64,000 bases of DNA from positions 124,001 to 188,000 of the forward strand of contig NZ_JAJAFR010000006.1 of assembly GCF_020734105.1 (NCBI RefSeq). The letters run 5' to 3'. Below are positions 24,737-32,696 of the stretch, piece after piece. Both the position numbers and the translations under genes were made by a program. The stretch's first letter is position 1. Every line of letters starts with the position of its first letter. Source of the DNA: Alkalihalobacillus deserti. GTDB lineage: Bacteria > Bacillota > Bacilli > Bacillales > Bacillaceae_D. The notes under the pieces were generated by a model. It saw nothing but the letters and a program-made list of their open reading frames with translations. It had not been told where the DNA came from and searched no databases.

Positions 24737-25120
24737 ATGAATCCAAGTACCAACCCAGCACAACTTTTATTAGAAGAAGCCAATGCAGCGTTAATTGAAG
24801 CGCAAACTAGTGGATCTCCACAGCAAATACAGCAAGCTCAAACAACACTACAACAAGCAAAACAACAGTTGCAGTTAGAAAACGAACAATTGCAACAGGC
24901 ACAACAACAGCTTCAACAAGCCCAGCAACAAGTGCAACAAGGAAAATTGGATTTAGATAATATGCATCAACAAGTTACGAATAAACAACAGCAATTACGC
25001 GATCAACAGCATCAAGTTATTCAAAAGAAGCAAGAAATTTTACAAGAAAAACAAGAAGTTCTTCAAGCGCAACAACAATTATTTAATGCAATGGCTACTG
25101 AACAAAACAAGCTACAATAA
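24737..25120 (+). CDS. glutamine-rich coiled-coil protein
   Basis: A 127-residue protein dominated by Gln (over a third of residues) with a heptad-like pattern, for example QQAKQQLQLENEQLQQAQQQ and later QLRDQQHQVIQKKQEI. It has no signal peptide, Cys or Trp. It should form a long coiled coil or helical rod. Gln-rich coiled proteins in spore formers are often coat or crust components, but that is only a guess here. GGAGGT at 24722-24727 fits ATG 24737; a TTG at 24731 is too close to it. The gene stands alone with its own terminator. Confidence 0.75.
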   Translation: MNPSTNPAQLLLEEANAALIEAQTSGSPQQIQQAQTTLQQAKQQLQLENEQLQQAQQQLQQAQQQVQQGKLDLDNMHQQVTNKQQQLRDQQHQVIQKKQEILQEKQEVLQAQQQLFNAMATEQNKLQ

Positions 25121-25124
25121 CGAA

Positions 25125-25157
25125 AAAGAGCTGACAGGATAACTGTTAGCTCTTTTT
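25125..25157 (+). terminator. terminator of the Gln-rich gene
   Basis: AAAAGAGCTGACAG pairs with CTGTTAGCTCTTTT (one G-U pair) around a short loop, ending in a T run. Confidence 0.9.
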
Positions 25158-25279
25158 TGACCTTACTTTATTAATGAGGGAGTTTCTACAGATCGGGTTA
25201 ATGAAGAATGAAAGAAGAAGAGCAAGGGCTCGACGGATTGCTTCTAAGAAAAGACAGCTAACGCCATTTTTCTTATATA

Positions 25280-25459
25280 TTATATTTCTTCAAGCTCTGA
25301 TATTTCCACTTCCGATCTTTCCTCTAAAGAACCTCTTAAATGCACAGTCGCCGTTGCACCATCTTCATTTAATTTATCAATCCAAACTGGCGTACCATTG
25401 TATAGCACGTCAATCTCAGCAGAAGACGAAAGGATTTGTTTTACACGATTAACATCCAC
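25280..25459 (-). CDS. sspH: small acid-soluble spore protein, H type
   Basis: A 59-residue protein with the SspH layout: MDVNRVKQILSSS, then VLYNGTPVWIDKLNED and a C-terminal ISELEEI. SspH is a minor SASP made in the forespore. The frame extends nine bases upstream to another GTG at 25468, but AGGAG on the minus strand lies eight bases before the GTG at 25459, and that start gives the family length. A forespore sigma-G promoter is expected but was not identified with confidence. Confidence 0.8.
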   Translation of the reverse strand: MDVNRVKQILSSSAEIDVLYNGTPVWIDKLNEDGATATVHLRGSLEERSEVEISELEEI

Positions 25460-25540
25460 TTTTATCACTCCTATCTATTTATATGTTTATTATTTGGGAA
25501 AACGTAAATTTTATCCTTAATATAACTTGTACTTTTTATG

Positions 25541-25570
25541 TTGAGAATCAAACGTTAGTTATGGTACATT
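25541..25570 (+). promoter_or_regulatory. predicted secG promoter
   Basis: TTGAGA and TACATT separated by 18 bases, about 40 bases before the secG start. Confidence 0.4.
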
Positions 25571-25607
25571 AGTATAAGCGCATACTGTGCTTGGAGGTGT
25601 AGGAAAC

Positions 25608-25838
25608 GTGCAAATGATAGCAACCGTTTTACTTGTGATCGTATCAATCGGCTTAATTGGAGTTGTTTTATTGCAATCAGGACGTAGTGCCGGTCTTTCT
25701 GGAGCGATTTCTGGTGGTGCAGAGCAACTGATCGGTAAACAAAAAGCTCGTGGCGTGGATGCCGTCTTAGGAAAAGCAACAGTCGTTTTAGCTGTATTGT
25801 TTTTTGTCCTAACCATTACAGTCGCATATTTAATGTAA
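25608..25838 (+). CDS. secG: preprotein translocase subunit SecG
   Basis: Small membrane protein of the SecYEG channel that aids protein export. The 76-residue product has two membrane helices ([20 protein letters not shown] and [19 protein letters not shown]) flanking the conserved loop [26 protein letters not shown] at 25592-25597 points to the GTG at 25608, which gives a protein the size of B. subtilis SecG; ATG 25614 is the alternative. The order secG-esterase-rnr-smpB-ssrA is conserved in Bacillus. Confidence 0.95.
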   Translation: MQMIATVLLVIVSIGLIGVVLLQSGRSAGLSGAISGGAEQLIGKQKARGVDAVLGKATVVLAVLFFVLTITVAYLM

Positions 25839-25845
25839 TCATAAA

Positions 25846-25872
25846 GCAGTGGGCGATGCCTGCTGTTTTTTT
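25846..25872 (+). terminator. probable terminator after secG
   Basis: An imperfect hairpin (GCAGTGGGC/GCCTGCTG) is followed by seven T. The 190 bases after it up to the first esterase gene hold no ORF. Confidence 0.55.
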
Positions 25873-26062
25873 ATTTATTGTAGAAAGTGCGTTTACTTGC
25901 TTAAACCAATAGGGAAGAGGTTAAAATGGAAAACATTGCTTGATTTCCTGTAATGATGTACATTCATAAAATAGCTTACTGAAAAATTGATTGGACAGGC
26001 CTTATCGAAAAGGATGAATAAGATCAGAGAAGTGGTTAATTCATGGAGAAAGGTGGGGAGAT

Positions 26063-26782
26063 ATGATTGGTTGTCTTTGTTTACATGGCTTCACCGGTGA
26101 ACCGTGGGAAGTTGAACCGATCTCAACCTATTTTCTTGAAAAGAAGAAGTGGCTTGTTTATACACCGACCTTACCGGGACATGGACCAACAGGAAACCTT
26201 CAAGAAGTAACCTATCAGGAATGGATAATAATGGCTGAAGTAGCGATACGAGAGTTGCTTAGTCGTTGTGATCAAGTGTTTGTAATTGGTTTTTCAATGG
26301 GTGGTATGCTAGCTTCCTACCTCGCTGCTAAATATCCCGTTGATAAACTCGTTCTCCTGAGTGCCGCAGCTTATTATGTAAATCCGCTACAGCTGTTACA
26401 GGAGCTTAAAGACATTGTTCGTCGACGTCTTCGTGGCGAGCTTGTTTTAGATGAACATTACCAACTCTATCGTAAGAAAATTACTGAAACTCCCATGTCG
26501 GCTGTGTTTCAGTTTATGCAAGTCGTCAAAAAGATTAAACCATATGTTCAAAAAGTACATGTGCCGGCATTAATTTTGCAAGGGGAGTTGGATGGAGTCG
26601 TTCCGCGGAAAAGTGCACACTATTTATATGAGAACATCGGTTCCAAAATAAAGGAACTTCATTTTTTGCCGGAGTCAAAGCATCTTATTTGCCATGGCTT
26701 TGAGAAGGATTTGTTACTGAACAAGATTGAAGCATTTTTATGTAGAGAGGAAGATGATGAAGATGAAAGTGGTTGCTCCTAA
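26063..26782 (+). CDS. alpha/beta-hydrolase carboxylesterase, first of a tandem pair
   Basis: A 239-residue serine esterase of the Est30/monoacylglycerol lipase type. The oxyanion loop is [15 protein letters not shown], the nucleophile elbow is [15 protein letters not shown], the acid is in [10 protein letters not shown], and the His is in [12 protein letters not shown]. Substrates are likely short- to medium-chain esters. It is a diverged paralogue of the next gene and overlaps its start by 20 bases. The ATG follows AGGTGGGGAG. B. subtilis has a single esterase (YvaK) at this place, so this copy is the extra one. Confidence 0.88.
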   Translation: MIGCLCLHGFTGEPWEVEPISTYFLEKKKWLVYTPTLPGHGPTGNLQEVTYQEWIIMAEVAIRELLSRCDQVFVIGFSMGGMLASYLAAKYPVDKLVLLSAAAYYVNPLQLLQELKDIVRRRLRGELVLDEHYQLYRKKITETPMSAVFQFMQVVKKIKPYVQKVHVPALILQGELDGVVPRKSAHYLYENIGSKIKELHFLPESKHLICHGFEKDLLLNKIEAFLCREEDDEDESGCS

Positions 26783-27509
26783 GCCATTTACATTTGAAGG
26801 AGGAGATCGTGCTGTCTTGCTTTTGCATGGTTTTACAGGAACGACAGCTGATGTGAGAATGCTTGGACGCTATTTGCAAAAACAAGGTTATACATGTTAT
26901 GCACCTTTATATAAAGGACATGGAGTACCGCCTGAAGAATTAATACATACGGGACCTGAGGACTGGTGGAAGAACGTTGTCGAAGGATATGAATACCTAA
27001 AAGGTCAAGGATATGAAGAGATTGCCGTTGCCGGACTTTCACTTGGAGGGGTATTCTCGCTTAAAATCGGGTACACTCTACCTATAAAGGGAATTGTGCC
27101 TATGTGTGCTCCGATGAAACCTAAAACAGAAGATGCAATGTATGAAGGGATACTCGCGTATGCAGAAGGCTACAAAAAACTCGAGCAGAAGCCGACAGAG
27201 CAGATAGCAGAAGAGATGGCTGCTTTTAAGGAAACGCCGATGGAAACGTTAAACGCGTTACAGGAATTAATTGAGGATGTTAGAGAACAGCTCGATTATA
27301 TTTATTCCCCAACGTTTGTGGTGCAAGCCCGTCATGATGAAATGATTGATACGAACAGTGCCAACATCATTCACGATCACGTTGAAGCAGATGAGAAGTT
27401 ATTAAAATGGTATGAGCATTCAACTCATGTCATTACTTTAGATAAAGAGAAAGAACAGCTTCATGAAGACATCTATCATTTTTTGGAACAGCTAGAGTGG
27501 ACCGTGTAA
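26763..27509 (+). CDS. est: carboxylesterase (YvaK/Est30 type)
   Basis: A 248-residue carboxylesterase whose sequence runs colinear with B. subtilis Yva[21 protein letters not shown] (from the second Met), [20 protein letters not shown], nucleophile Ser in [16 protein letters not shown], acid in [15 protein letters not shown] and His in [12 protein letters not shown]. Several in-frame ATGs crowd the start (26754, 26757, 26763); ATG 26763 is about ten bases after GAGAGGAAG and matches the family N-terminus. It is translationally coupled to the upstream paralogue and lies 46 bases before rnr. Confidence 0.93.
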   Translation: MKVVAPKPFTFEGGDRAVLLLHGFTGTTADVRMLGRYLQKQGYTCYAPLYKGHGVPPEELIHTGPEDWWKNVVEGYEYLKGQGYEEIAVAGLSLGGVFSLKIGYTLPIKGIVPMCAPMKPKTEDAMYEGILAYAEGYKKLEQKPTEQIAEEMAAFKETPMETLNALQELIEDVREQLDYIYSPTFVVQARHDEMIDTNSANIIHDHVEADEKLLKWYEHSTHVITLDKEKEQLHEDIYHFLEQLEWTV

Positions 27510-27555
27510 GAAAAAAATGAAAATGAAGTTGTTTGAACGAAAGGAGTAAGGACCA

Positions 27556-29916
27556 TTGAATGAAGAACAAATTCAACAACTATTAACTTACTTTCGCGAA
27601 ACCGCGGAAAAACCTCTTTCGGTAAAAGAAATTGAGGAAGCATTTAAGATTGAAGGTGGCGACGATTTTAAAAACCTTGTTAAATCGTTGAATGAACTTG
27701 AAGATCGGGGGTTAATCGTTCGAACGAGAACCGATCGATACGGCATTCCAGAGAAAATGAACCTTGTTCGAGGACGTGTGCAAGGGCATGCAAAAGGATT
27801 TGCCTTTATCATCCCGGAAGTAGAAGGCATGGATGATGTTTATGTAACGAGTGGCGATATGAATAGCGCGATGAACGGAGACACCGTTCTCGTTCGTTTA
27901 AATCAAAAAAGTTCTGGATCAAGACCAGAGGGACAAGTTATTCGGATTATTGAACGCGGAACAACAGAGGTAGTTGGTCTTTATTCGGATCAAAAATCGT
28001 ATGGTTTTGTTGTGGCGGATGATAAGCGTATTGCTAATGATATTTTTATTCCAAAAGAAAATATAAATGGCGCGGTTGAAGGCCATAAAGTCGTTGTGAA
28101 AATTACCAAGTACCCTGAAGGCCGAATGAGTGCAGAAGGAAAAGTCATCAAAGTGCTAGGGCATAAAAATGACCCAGGAATGGACATCATTTCGATCATT
28201 TATAAACATGGAATTCCAATTGAGTTTCCTGACGAAGTAATTGCACAAGCTAATTCCGTTCCAGATGAGATTGATCCTGCTGATCTTAAAGATCGTCGTG
28301 ATTTGCGACATGAAACGATTGTGACGATTGACGGAGCAGATGCGAAGGATTTAGATGATGCTGTTCATGTAAAGCGTCTTGAGAATGGCAATTATTTATT
28401 AGGTGTTTCGATTGCTGACGTTACCCATTATGTTAAAGAAGGATCTCCGATTGATCAAGAGGCAGCGGACCGGGCAACTAGTGTGTATTTAGTCGATCGA
28501 GTAATCCCGATGATCCCTCATAGATTATCTAACGGAATTTGTAGTTTAAATCCGAAGGTCGACCGACTAACACTTACTTGTGAAATGGAAATTGACTCAA
28601 ATGGACATGTTAAAAAACATGAAATCTTTCAAAGTGTAATCAAGACAACTGAGCGAATGACGTACTTTGATGTTAATAAAATTTTAGTCGACAAAGATGA
28701 AGAAACGCGTAAAAACTACGAGCCGCTCGTCCCGTTTTTTGAGGAGATGGAAGAGCTTGCAGCGATTTTACGGAAGAAACGCTTTGAACGTGGAGCAATG
28801 GACTTTGATTTTAAAGAAGCAAAAGTGCTTGTTGATGAAGAAGGAAAAGCAACGGATGTCGTCCTCAGAACACGTTCAGTCGCTGAAAAATTAATCGAGG
28901 AATTCATGCTAGCAGCAAACGAAACAGTTGCTGAGCACTTCCATTGGTTAAAGGTCCCGTTCGTTTATCGAATTCACGAAGACCCAGATACAGAGAAGCT
29001 AGAAAAATTCCTTGAGTTCATTACAAACTTTGGTTATGTTGTTCGAGGGAGTGCGAATACCGTTCATCCACGCGCACTTCAAAAGCTGCTTGAAGAAGTA
29101 AAAGGCGAACCAGAAGAAACGGTGATTAGCACGGTAATGCTTCGTTCCATGCAGCAAGCGAAGTATGATACGAATAGCATTGGCCATTTCAGTTTATCAA
29201 CAGAGTTCTACACGCATTTCACATCGCCTATTAGACGTTATCCGGATTTACTTGTTCATCGACTCATTCGTGAGTACTTAATTAAAGGAAATGTCGATGA
29301 AGCAACGCAAGAGAAAAATAACGCGGTACTGCCTGGATTAACTCGTCATGCATCTGAAATGGAAAGACGTGCTGTAGAAGCTGAGCGTGATACCGATAGT
29401 GTGAAAAAAGCTCAGTACATGGAAGATAAAATTGGCGAAACGTTCACCGGAATGATTAGCGGGGTTACCAATTTCGGGATGTTTGTCGAGCTTGAGAACA
29501 CGATTGAAGGACTCGTTCATGTTAGCTATTTAACGGATGATTATTATCACTATGATCAAAAGCAATATGCGATGATCGGCGAGCGAACGGGGAAAATATT
29601 CCGCATCGGTGATGAAATTGAAGTCAAAGTGACCAATGTCAATGTTGATGAAGCTTCAATCGATTTTGAAGTAACCGGAATGAAACCAAGAGAGCGTCGT
29701 GAACCGAAAGATCGTCCAAAAGTAATCATTGGCGGAAAGCGTGAACCGCGTGGTGGTGCTCGTGGTGGAAATGGTCGACGAGGGAAAGAGAGCGGAAATC
29801 CTGGTGAAAAAACCGGAGAAAAGACCGCTGGCCAAGGGCAAGGACGCAAAAAGAAAAAGTTTTATGAAAATGCTCCAAGTGCAAAGCGTAAAAAAGGAAA
29901 GAAGCGAGGCAAATAA
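27556..29916 (+). CDS. rnr: ribonuclease R
   Basis: Processive 3'-5' exoribonuclease of the RNB family that degrades structured RNA and, with SmpB/tmRNA, the non-stop mRNA. The 786-residue protein has an N-terminal helix-turn-helix and cold-shock domains (about 1-230), the RNB catalytic domain with [16 protein letters not shown] and [16 protein letters not shown], an S1 domain ([20 protein letters not shown]) and a basic Gly/Lys/Arg-rich tail after residue 710. Start is TTG, nine bases after AAGGAG; no ATG is in frame nearby. It is upstream of smpB and ssrA, its functional partners. Confidence 0.97.
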   Translation: MNEEQIQQLLTYFRETAEKPLSVKEIEEAFKIEGGDDFKNLVKSLNELEDRGLIVRTRTDRYGIPEKMNLVRGRVQGHAKGFAFIIPEVEGMDDVYVTSGDMNSAMNGDTVLVRLNQKSSGSRPEGQVIRIIERGTTEVVGLYSDQKSYGFVVADDKRIANDIFIPKENINGAVEGHKVVVKITKYPEGRMSAEGKVIKVLGHKNDPGMDIISIIYKHGIPIEFPDEVIAQANSVPDEIDPADLKDRRDLRHETIVTIDGADAKDLDDAVHVKRLENGNYLLGVSIADVTHYVKEGSPIDQEAADRATSVYLVDRVIPMIPHRLSNGICSLNPKVDRLTLTCEMEIDSNGHVKKHEIFQSVIKTTERMTYFDVNKILVDKDEETRKNYEPLVPFFEEMEELAAILRKKRFERGAMDFDFKEAKVLVDEEGKATDVVLRTRSVAEKLIEEFMLAANETVAEHFHWLKVPFVYRIHEDPDTEKLEKFLEFITNFGYVVRGSANTVHPRALQKLLEEVKGEPEETVISTVMLRSMQQAKYDTNSIGHFSLSTEFYTHFTSPIRRYPDLLVHRLIREYLIKGNVDEATQEKNNAVLPGLTRHASEMERRAVEAERDTDSVKKAQYMEDKIGETFTGMISGVTNFGMFVELENTIEGLVHVSYLTDDYYHYDQKQYAMIGERTGKIFRIGDEIEVKVTNVNVDEASIDFEVTGMKPRERREPKDRPKVIIGGKREPRGGARGGNGRRGKESGNPGEKTGEKTAGQGQGRKKKKFYENAPSAKRKKGKKRGK

Positions 29917-29968
29917 TTCAAAAAAAGGAGCAAAGCTTGTTAAATCTTTGCTCTAATCTAAAGACTGA

Positions 29969-29998
29969 TTGACGTCATTCTTAAACATTTGCTATCAT
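29969..29998 (+). promoter_or_regulatory. predicted smpB promoter
   Basis: TTGACG and TATCAT with an 18-base spacer, about 35 bases before the smpB start. A hairpin (GAGCAAAG/CTTTGCTC at about 29929-29954) without a good T run separates it from rnr. Confidence 0.55.
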
Positions 29999-30033
29999 TA
30001 AAAGAAATGTCATGAAGCAAAAGGGTGTAGCGA

Positions 30034-30507
30034 ATGGCTGTAAAAGACAAAGACCGTAATGTCATTGCTCAAAATAAACGAGCAGGTCATGATTACTTTA
30101 TTGAAGAAACGTACGAAGCAGGTTTAGTGTTAAAAGGTACGGAAATCAAATCGATGCGATTAGGACGTATGAATCTTAAGGACTCATTTGCTCGTATTTC
30201 AAATGGTGAGATGTTTTTACACAATGCTCATATTAGTGAGTATGAACAAGGCAATCGTTACAATCACGATCCTACCCGTGCGCGCAAGCTTCTTCTCCAT
30301 AAAAAACAAATTAGCGAGATGATTGGGCTAACGCAACAAAAAGGTTATTCCATTGTCCCATTGAAAGTGTACATCAAAAATGGGTTTGCTAAAGTGTTAA
30401 TCGGTGTTGCGAAGGGTAAGAAGAATTATGATAAGCGTGAGACACTAAAGCGACAAGATGCTAAGCGTGATATCGATCGTGCGTTAAGAGAACGTCAAAA
30501 AGGCTAA
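30034..30507 (+). CDS. smpB: SsrA-binding protein SmpB
   Basis: Binds the tRNA-like domain of tmRNA and delivers it to stalled ribosomes, mimicking the missing anticodon arm. The 157-residue protein has the OB-fold motifs [20 protein letters not shown] and [18 protein letters not shown], and the basic C-terminal tail [20 protein letters not shown] that contacts the decoding centre. It lies directly upstream of ssrA, whose tRNA-like domain carries an intron. SmpB should bind only the spliced form. Confidence 0.97.
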   Translation: MAVKDKDRNVIAQNKRAGHDYFIEETYEAGLVLKGTEIKSMRLGRMNLKDSFARISNGEMFLHNAHISEYEQGNRYNHDPTRARKLLLHKKQISEMIGLTQQKGYSIVPLKVYIKNGFAKVLIGVAKGKKNYDKRETLKRQDAKRDIDRALRERQKG

Positions 30508-30540
30508 CTTGAATTGGTGTTTATGGTAGATAATTACCAG

Positions 30541-30568
30541 TTGTATTCACTAATCAGTATGCTATAAT
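30541..30568 (+). promoter_or_regulatory. predicted ssrA promoter
   Basis: TTGTAT and TATAAT 16 bases apart. The start of the mature tmRNA lies about 80 bases further on, and the leader contains a hairpin GTCCAG/CTGGAC (about 30573-30604). The leader would be removed by RNase P. Confidence 0.6.
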
Positions 30569-30652
30569 AAGAGTCCAGGCAGAGAGTTACTCTTTGTTCT
30601 GGACGATTCACTTAGCCAATGAGTGAGAATCTCTTGAGCTAACTTTTAACTT

Positions 30653-31288
30653 GGGGACGTTTAGGATTCGACAGGGATAGGTCGTGCTTATGTTGCGAGT
30701 CGAGGGGGTCGGCCTCGTTAAAACGCCAAAGCCAATTAACTGGCAAAGAAAACAACAACTTCGCACTAGCAGCTTAATAGCGCTTTGCGGTTCCACCCTC
30801 CATCGCCCATGTGGTAGGATCTGGGACTCACTCTAAGTGGGATACGCCGGTTACTCTCCGTCTGAGGGTGAAGGAAGAGATCAATCAGACTAGCTGCACC
30901 AAAGCCTGTCATTGGGCCGAAGTGTTAGCGAAATACTAATTCGATGACTACGCTCGTAGAAGCATAAGTGTCGTTGTTTCTGGACGTGGGTTCGATTATG
31001 GAAATAGTCGCCTTATGTGGTGACACATGAGTGATAACTTGGCTTTATCGATGAAGTCTACGTCATCCGTTTTGGATGATAGGGTAATATCGAGCGGTAT
31101 GTGGAGTAATCCAACAGCCGTGTATCGACTTATAGGCTGCCAATACAGGTAGTACTAGGATGGAGCATTCAGTCTTTGACAAATATATGTGCTTCATAAC
31201 ACGCCAAGGGACTTGAGTTATCTCAAGTTCAAGATATAGTCAGTGCCAGTGCGAAAGCTTGGAATAACATGTCCCACCGTCTCCACCA
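30653..31288 (+). ncRNA. ssrA: transfer-messenger RNA, interrupted by a group I intron
   Basis: Rescues stalled ribosomes. The 5' end GGGGACG (30653-30659) pairs with CGTCTCC (31279-31284 region) and is followed on the 3' side by A-CCA encoded to 31288. The tag reading frame starts at GGC 30742 and gives GKENNNFALAA, then TAA-TAG (30775-30780); its C-terminal ALAA is the ClpXP degron. The 5' exon ends in the T-arm GTGGGTTCGAT at 30996 and the 3' exon restarts with TCCCAC at 31272, restoring a 5-bp T-stem GTGGG/CCCAC and the seven-base loop TTCGATT. Exons of 344 and 17 nt give a mature RNA of 361 nt, normal for Bacillus. The intron must be removed for alanylation and SmpB binding. Confidence 0.95.
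30997..31271 (+). ncRNA. ORF-less group I intron in the tmRNA T-loop
   Basis: About 275 nt splitting the T-loop. P1: exon CGAT pairs with GTCG at 31007-31010, placing the splice-site U opposite G as in group I introns. P10: the 3' exon TCC can pair with GGA at 31000-31002 in the P1 loop. P2: CTTATGTG and CACATGAG (31012-31031) with a GTGA loop. P7: the 3' strand AAGATATAGTC (31231-31241) is the canonical sequence and can pair with GACTTATA at 31127-31134. P8: ACTTGAG/CTCAAGT (31211-31228). P9: a GAAA-capped hairpin near 31245-31262. The intron ends in G (31271), the expected omega-G. No ORF fits a homing endonuclease, so it depends on self-splicing and is probably not mobile alone. Confidence 0.88.
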
Positions 31289-31301
31289 AAACCATACCAT
31301 C

Positions 31302-31337
31302 AACCGCATGACCGCAGAGGTCATGCGGTTGTTTTTG
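31302..31337 (+). terminator. ssrA terminator
   Basis: AACCGCATGACC and GGTCATGCGGTT form a 12-bp stem with a five-base loop, followed by GTTTTTG. Confidence 0.9.
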
Positions 31338-31357
31338 TTCGGGCTTTTGCTGTTTGT

Positions 31358-31495
31358 GCATATGTGATGGTATTTCGTGCAATTACTTTGATTTTCACGC
31401 AATTATAAGCTGAATTTGTGCAATTATTTAAATACTTGAGCAATAATCATTTGTTTTCGTGCAATTACATAAATTTCGTATGTGTTGAACAATAA
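31358..31495 (+). repeat. 20-21-nt periodic repeat, cluster 1
   Basis: Core TTCGTGCAATTA, with variants, recurs with its GCAA(T) at 31379, 31399, 31420, 31440 and 31461; weaker units lie at 31358 and 31489. The step alternates between 20 and 21 bases. The stretch 31338-31587 holds no gene. A weak terminator-like hairpin (CCCTC/GAGGG then T) lies at about 31511-31541 before the next gene. Confidence 0.8.
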
Positions 31496-31587
31496 GCGTA
31501 CTTGCTGTTTCCCTCTTTTAAAAAAGTTTAGAGGGTTTTTGAAAAAGTTGTAGAATTTATCCTTAAGCCAAAAAGGAGTTGAACTAA

Positions 31588-32553
31588 TTGATTAAAAAAG
31601 AACTGAAAATTCCACTGGAGGTTGAGCAATTACGAGCGTTGCTGCGACGTTTGCCCTCGAACCATCCGAAACATTCGCTTATTGAAGAGAAGTTTGCAAC
31701 TGGTATGGCTGGATATCGCGGAGAGCAGTCACTTGATTATTATCTAAATCTACTTGAGCCCAGAAAATTCTTCGCTTTCCACGACCTCAGACTCTTTCAT
31801 CAGTCTTCTTATTTTCAGATCGATCTCCTGCTTCTATCCCCGTGTTACTTCTTCATTATTGAAGTGAAAAATATTAAAGGTACTATTTATTTTGATGACA
31901 AGTTTGATCAAATGATCCGAATTCTTGATGGGAAAGAAACGGGTTTTCCTAATCCGCTCGTCCAAGTGAGCCTCCAGCAAGAACAGTTTGTCAAATGGCT
32001 TAGTAATCATAAGTTTCCTCCAGTAGCAGTTGAAACTTTAGTGGTTATTTCGCATCCATCTACAATTATAAAATCCTCTCATTCAGATCCCAGGTTAAAA
32101 CAGTTGATTCATAATGCTAACCTTCCTAGTAAGATCAAGCAATTTGACCACGCAAACAAAATGGAGAAATTATCAACAAAAGACTTGAGAAAACTAACAT
32201 CACTTCTTCTGAAACATCACACTCCAAAAACTTCGAATATCCTTCAGAAATTCAACCTTTCGGAAACAGACCTATTGAGCGGCGTTCATTGTCCCATTTG
32301 TTATTTTGTCCCCATGAGAAGGAAACATGGGTTGTGGAATTGTCCTCAATGTCACCTCAATTCAAAAGACGCCCATCTAAATGCAATAAAAGATTACTCT
32401 CTCCTCATTAGCGAAACTATAACCAACAAACAATTGCGCGGCTTTCTTCAGCTCACGTCAAGATCGATCAGCGCTCATTTACTCAAAAAAATGAACCTCA
32501 AATCGACAGGTGTAACAAAAGGAAGTGTATATCTACTTTCTCAAGATGGTTAA
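31588..32553 (+). CDS. NERD-domain protein with C-terminal zinc ribbon
   Basis: A 321-residue protein. Residues about 40-150 form a nuclease-related (NERD) domain: GMAGYRGEQSLDYYLNLLEP, FQIDLLLLSPCYFFIIEVKN (acidic D and E-x-K pattern of PD-(D/E)xK folds) and NPLVQVSLQQEQFVKWL. Near residue 235 is a zinc ribbon CPICYFVPMRRKHGLWNCPQ with the fourth ligand just after, then a possible small HTH-like tail. NERD proteins are suspected DNA-processing factors; activity of this one is unknown. TTG start with AAAAGGAG at a good distance. Repeat clusters flank it on both sides, and the next cluster starts right at its stop codon. Confidence 0.82.
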   Translation: MIKKELKIPLEVEQLRALLRRLPSNHPKHSLIEEKFATGMAGYRGEQSLDYYLNLLEPRKFFAFHDLRLFHQSSYFQIDLLLLSPCYFFIIEVKNIKGTIYFDDKFDQMIRILDGKETGFPNPLVQVSLQQEQFVKWLSNHKFPPVAVETLVVISHPSTIIKSSHSDPRLKQLIHNANLPSKIKQFDHANKMEKLSTKDLRKLTSLLLKHHTPKTSNILQKFNLSETDLLSGVHCPICYFVPMRRKHGLWNCPQCHLNSKDAHLNAIKDYSLLISETITNKQLRGFLQLTSRSISAHLLKKMNLKSTGVTKGSVYLLSQDG

Positions 32554-32554
32554 A

Positions 32555-32650
32555 TGTGCAATGACTTAATGATTTTGTGCAATTAAAAAAAGATTTGTGC
32601 AATTAAATATAAACTCGTGCAATAATCAGTTATTCTCGTGCAATAACCGA
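32555..32650 (+). repeat. 20-21-nt periodic repeat, cluster 2
   Basis: GTGCAAT units with G of the GCAA core at 32558, 32579, 32599, 32619 and 32640, same orientation and spacing as cluster 1. The first unit begins within a few bases of the NERD gene stop. Confidence 0.8.
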
Positions 32651-32696
32651 AATTCGATCATTATTTTGCTGACTCACACAAAAAAACAATCCCCTC

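Noticed and set aside
25174-25452. 92-codon plus-strand ORF opposite sspH
   Set aside because: Fully antisense to a well-supported SASP gene and without family resemblance.
29556-29849. Minus-strand ORFs opposite the rnr 3' end
   Set aside because: Pro/Arg-rich translations that mirror the Gly/Lys/Arg-rich RNase R tail; no promoter or ribosome binding site.
30653-31288. tmRNA gene broken into a pseudogene by an insertion
   Set aside because: Exon ends rejoin exactly to a perfect T-arm and the insert carries group I core elements, so a spliced functional gene is the better reading.
31358-32650. CRISPR array
   Set aside because: Units share only about 9-12 bases, repeat every 20-21 bases and have no spacers of normal length; no cas genes are near.
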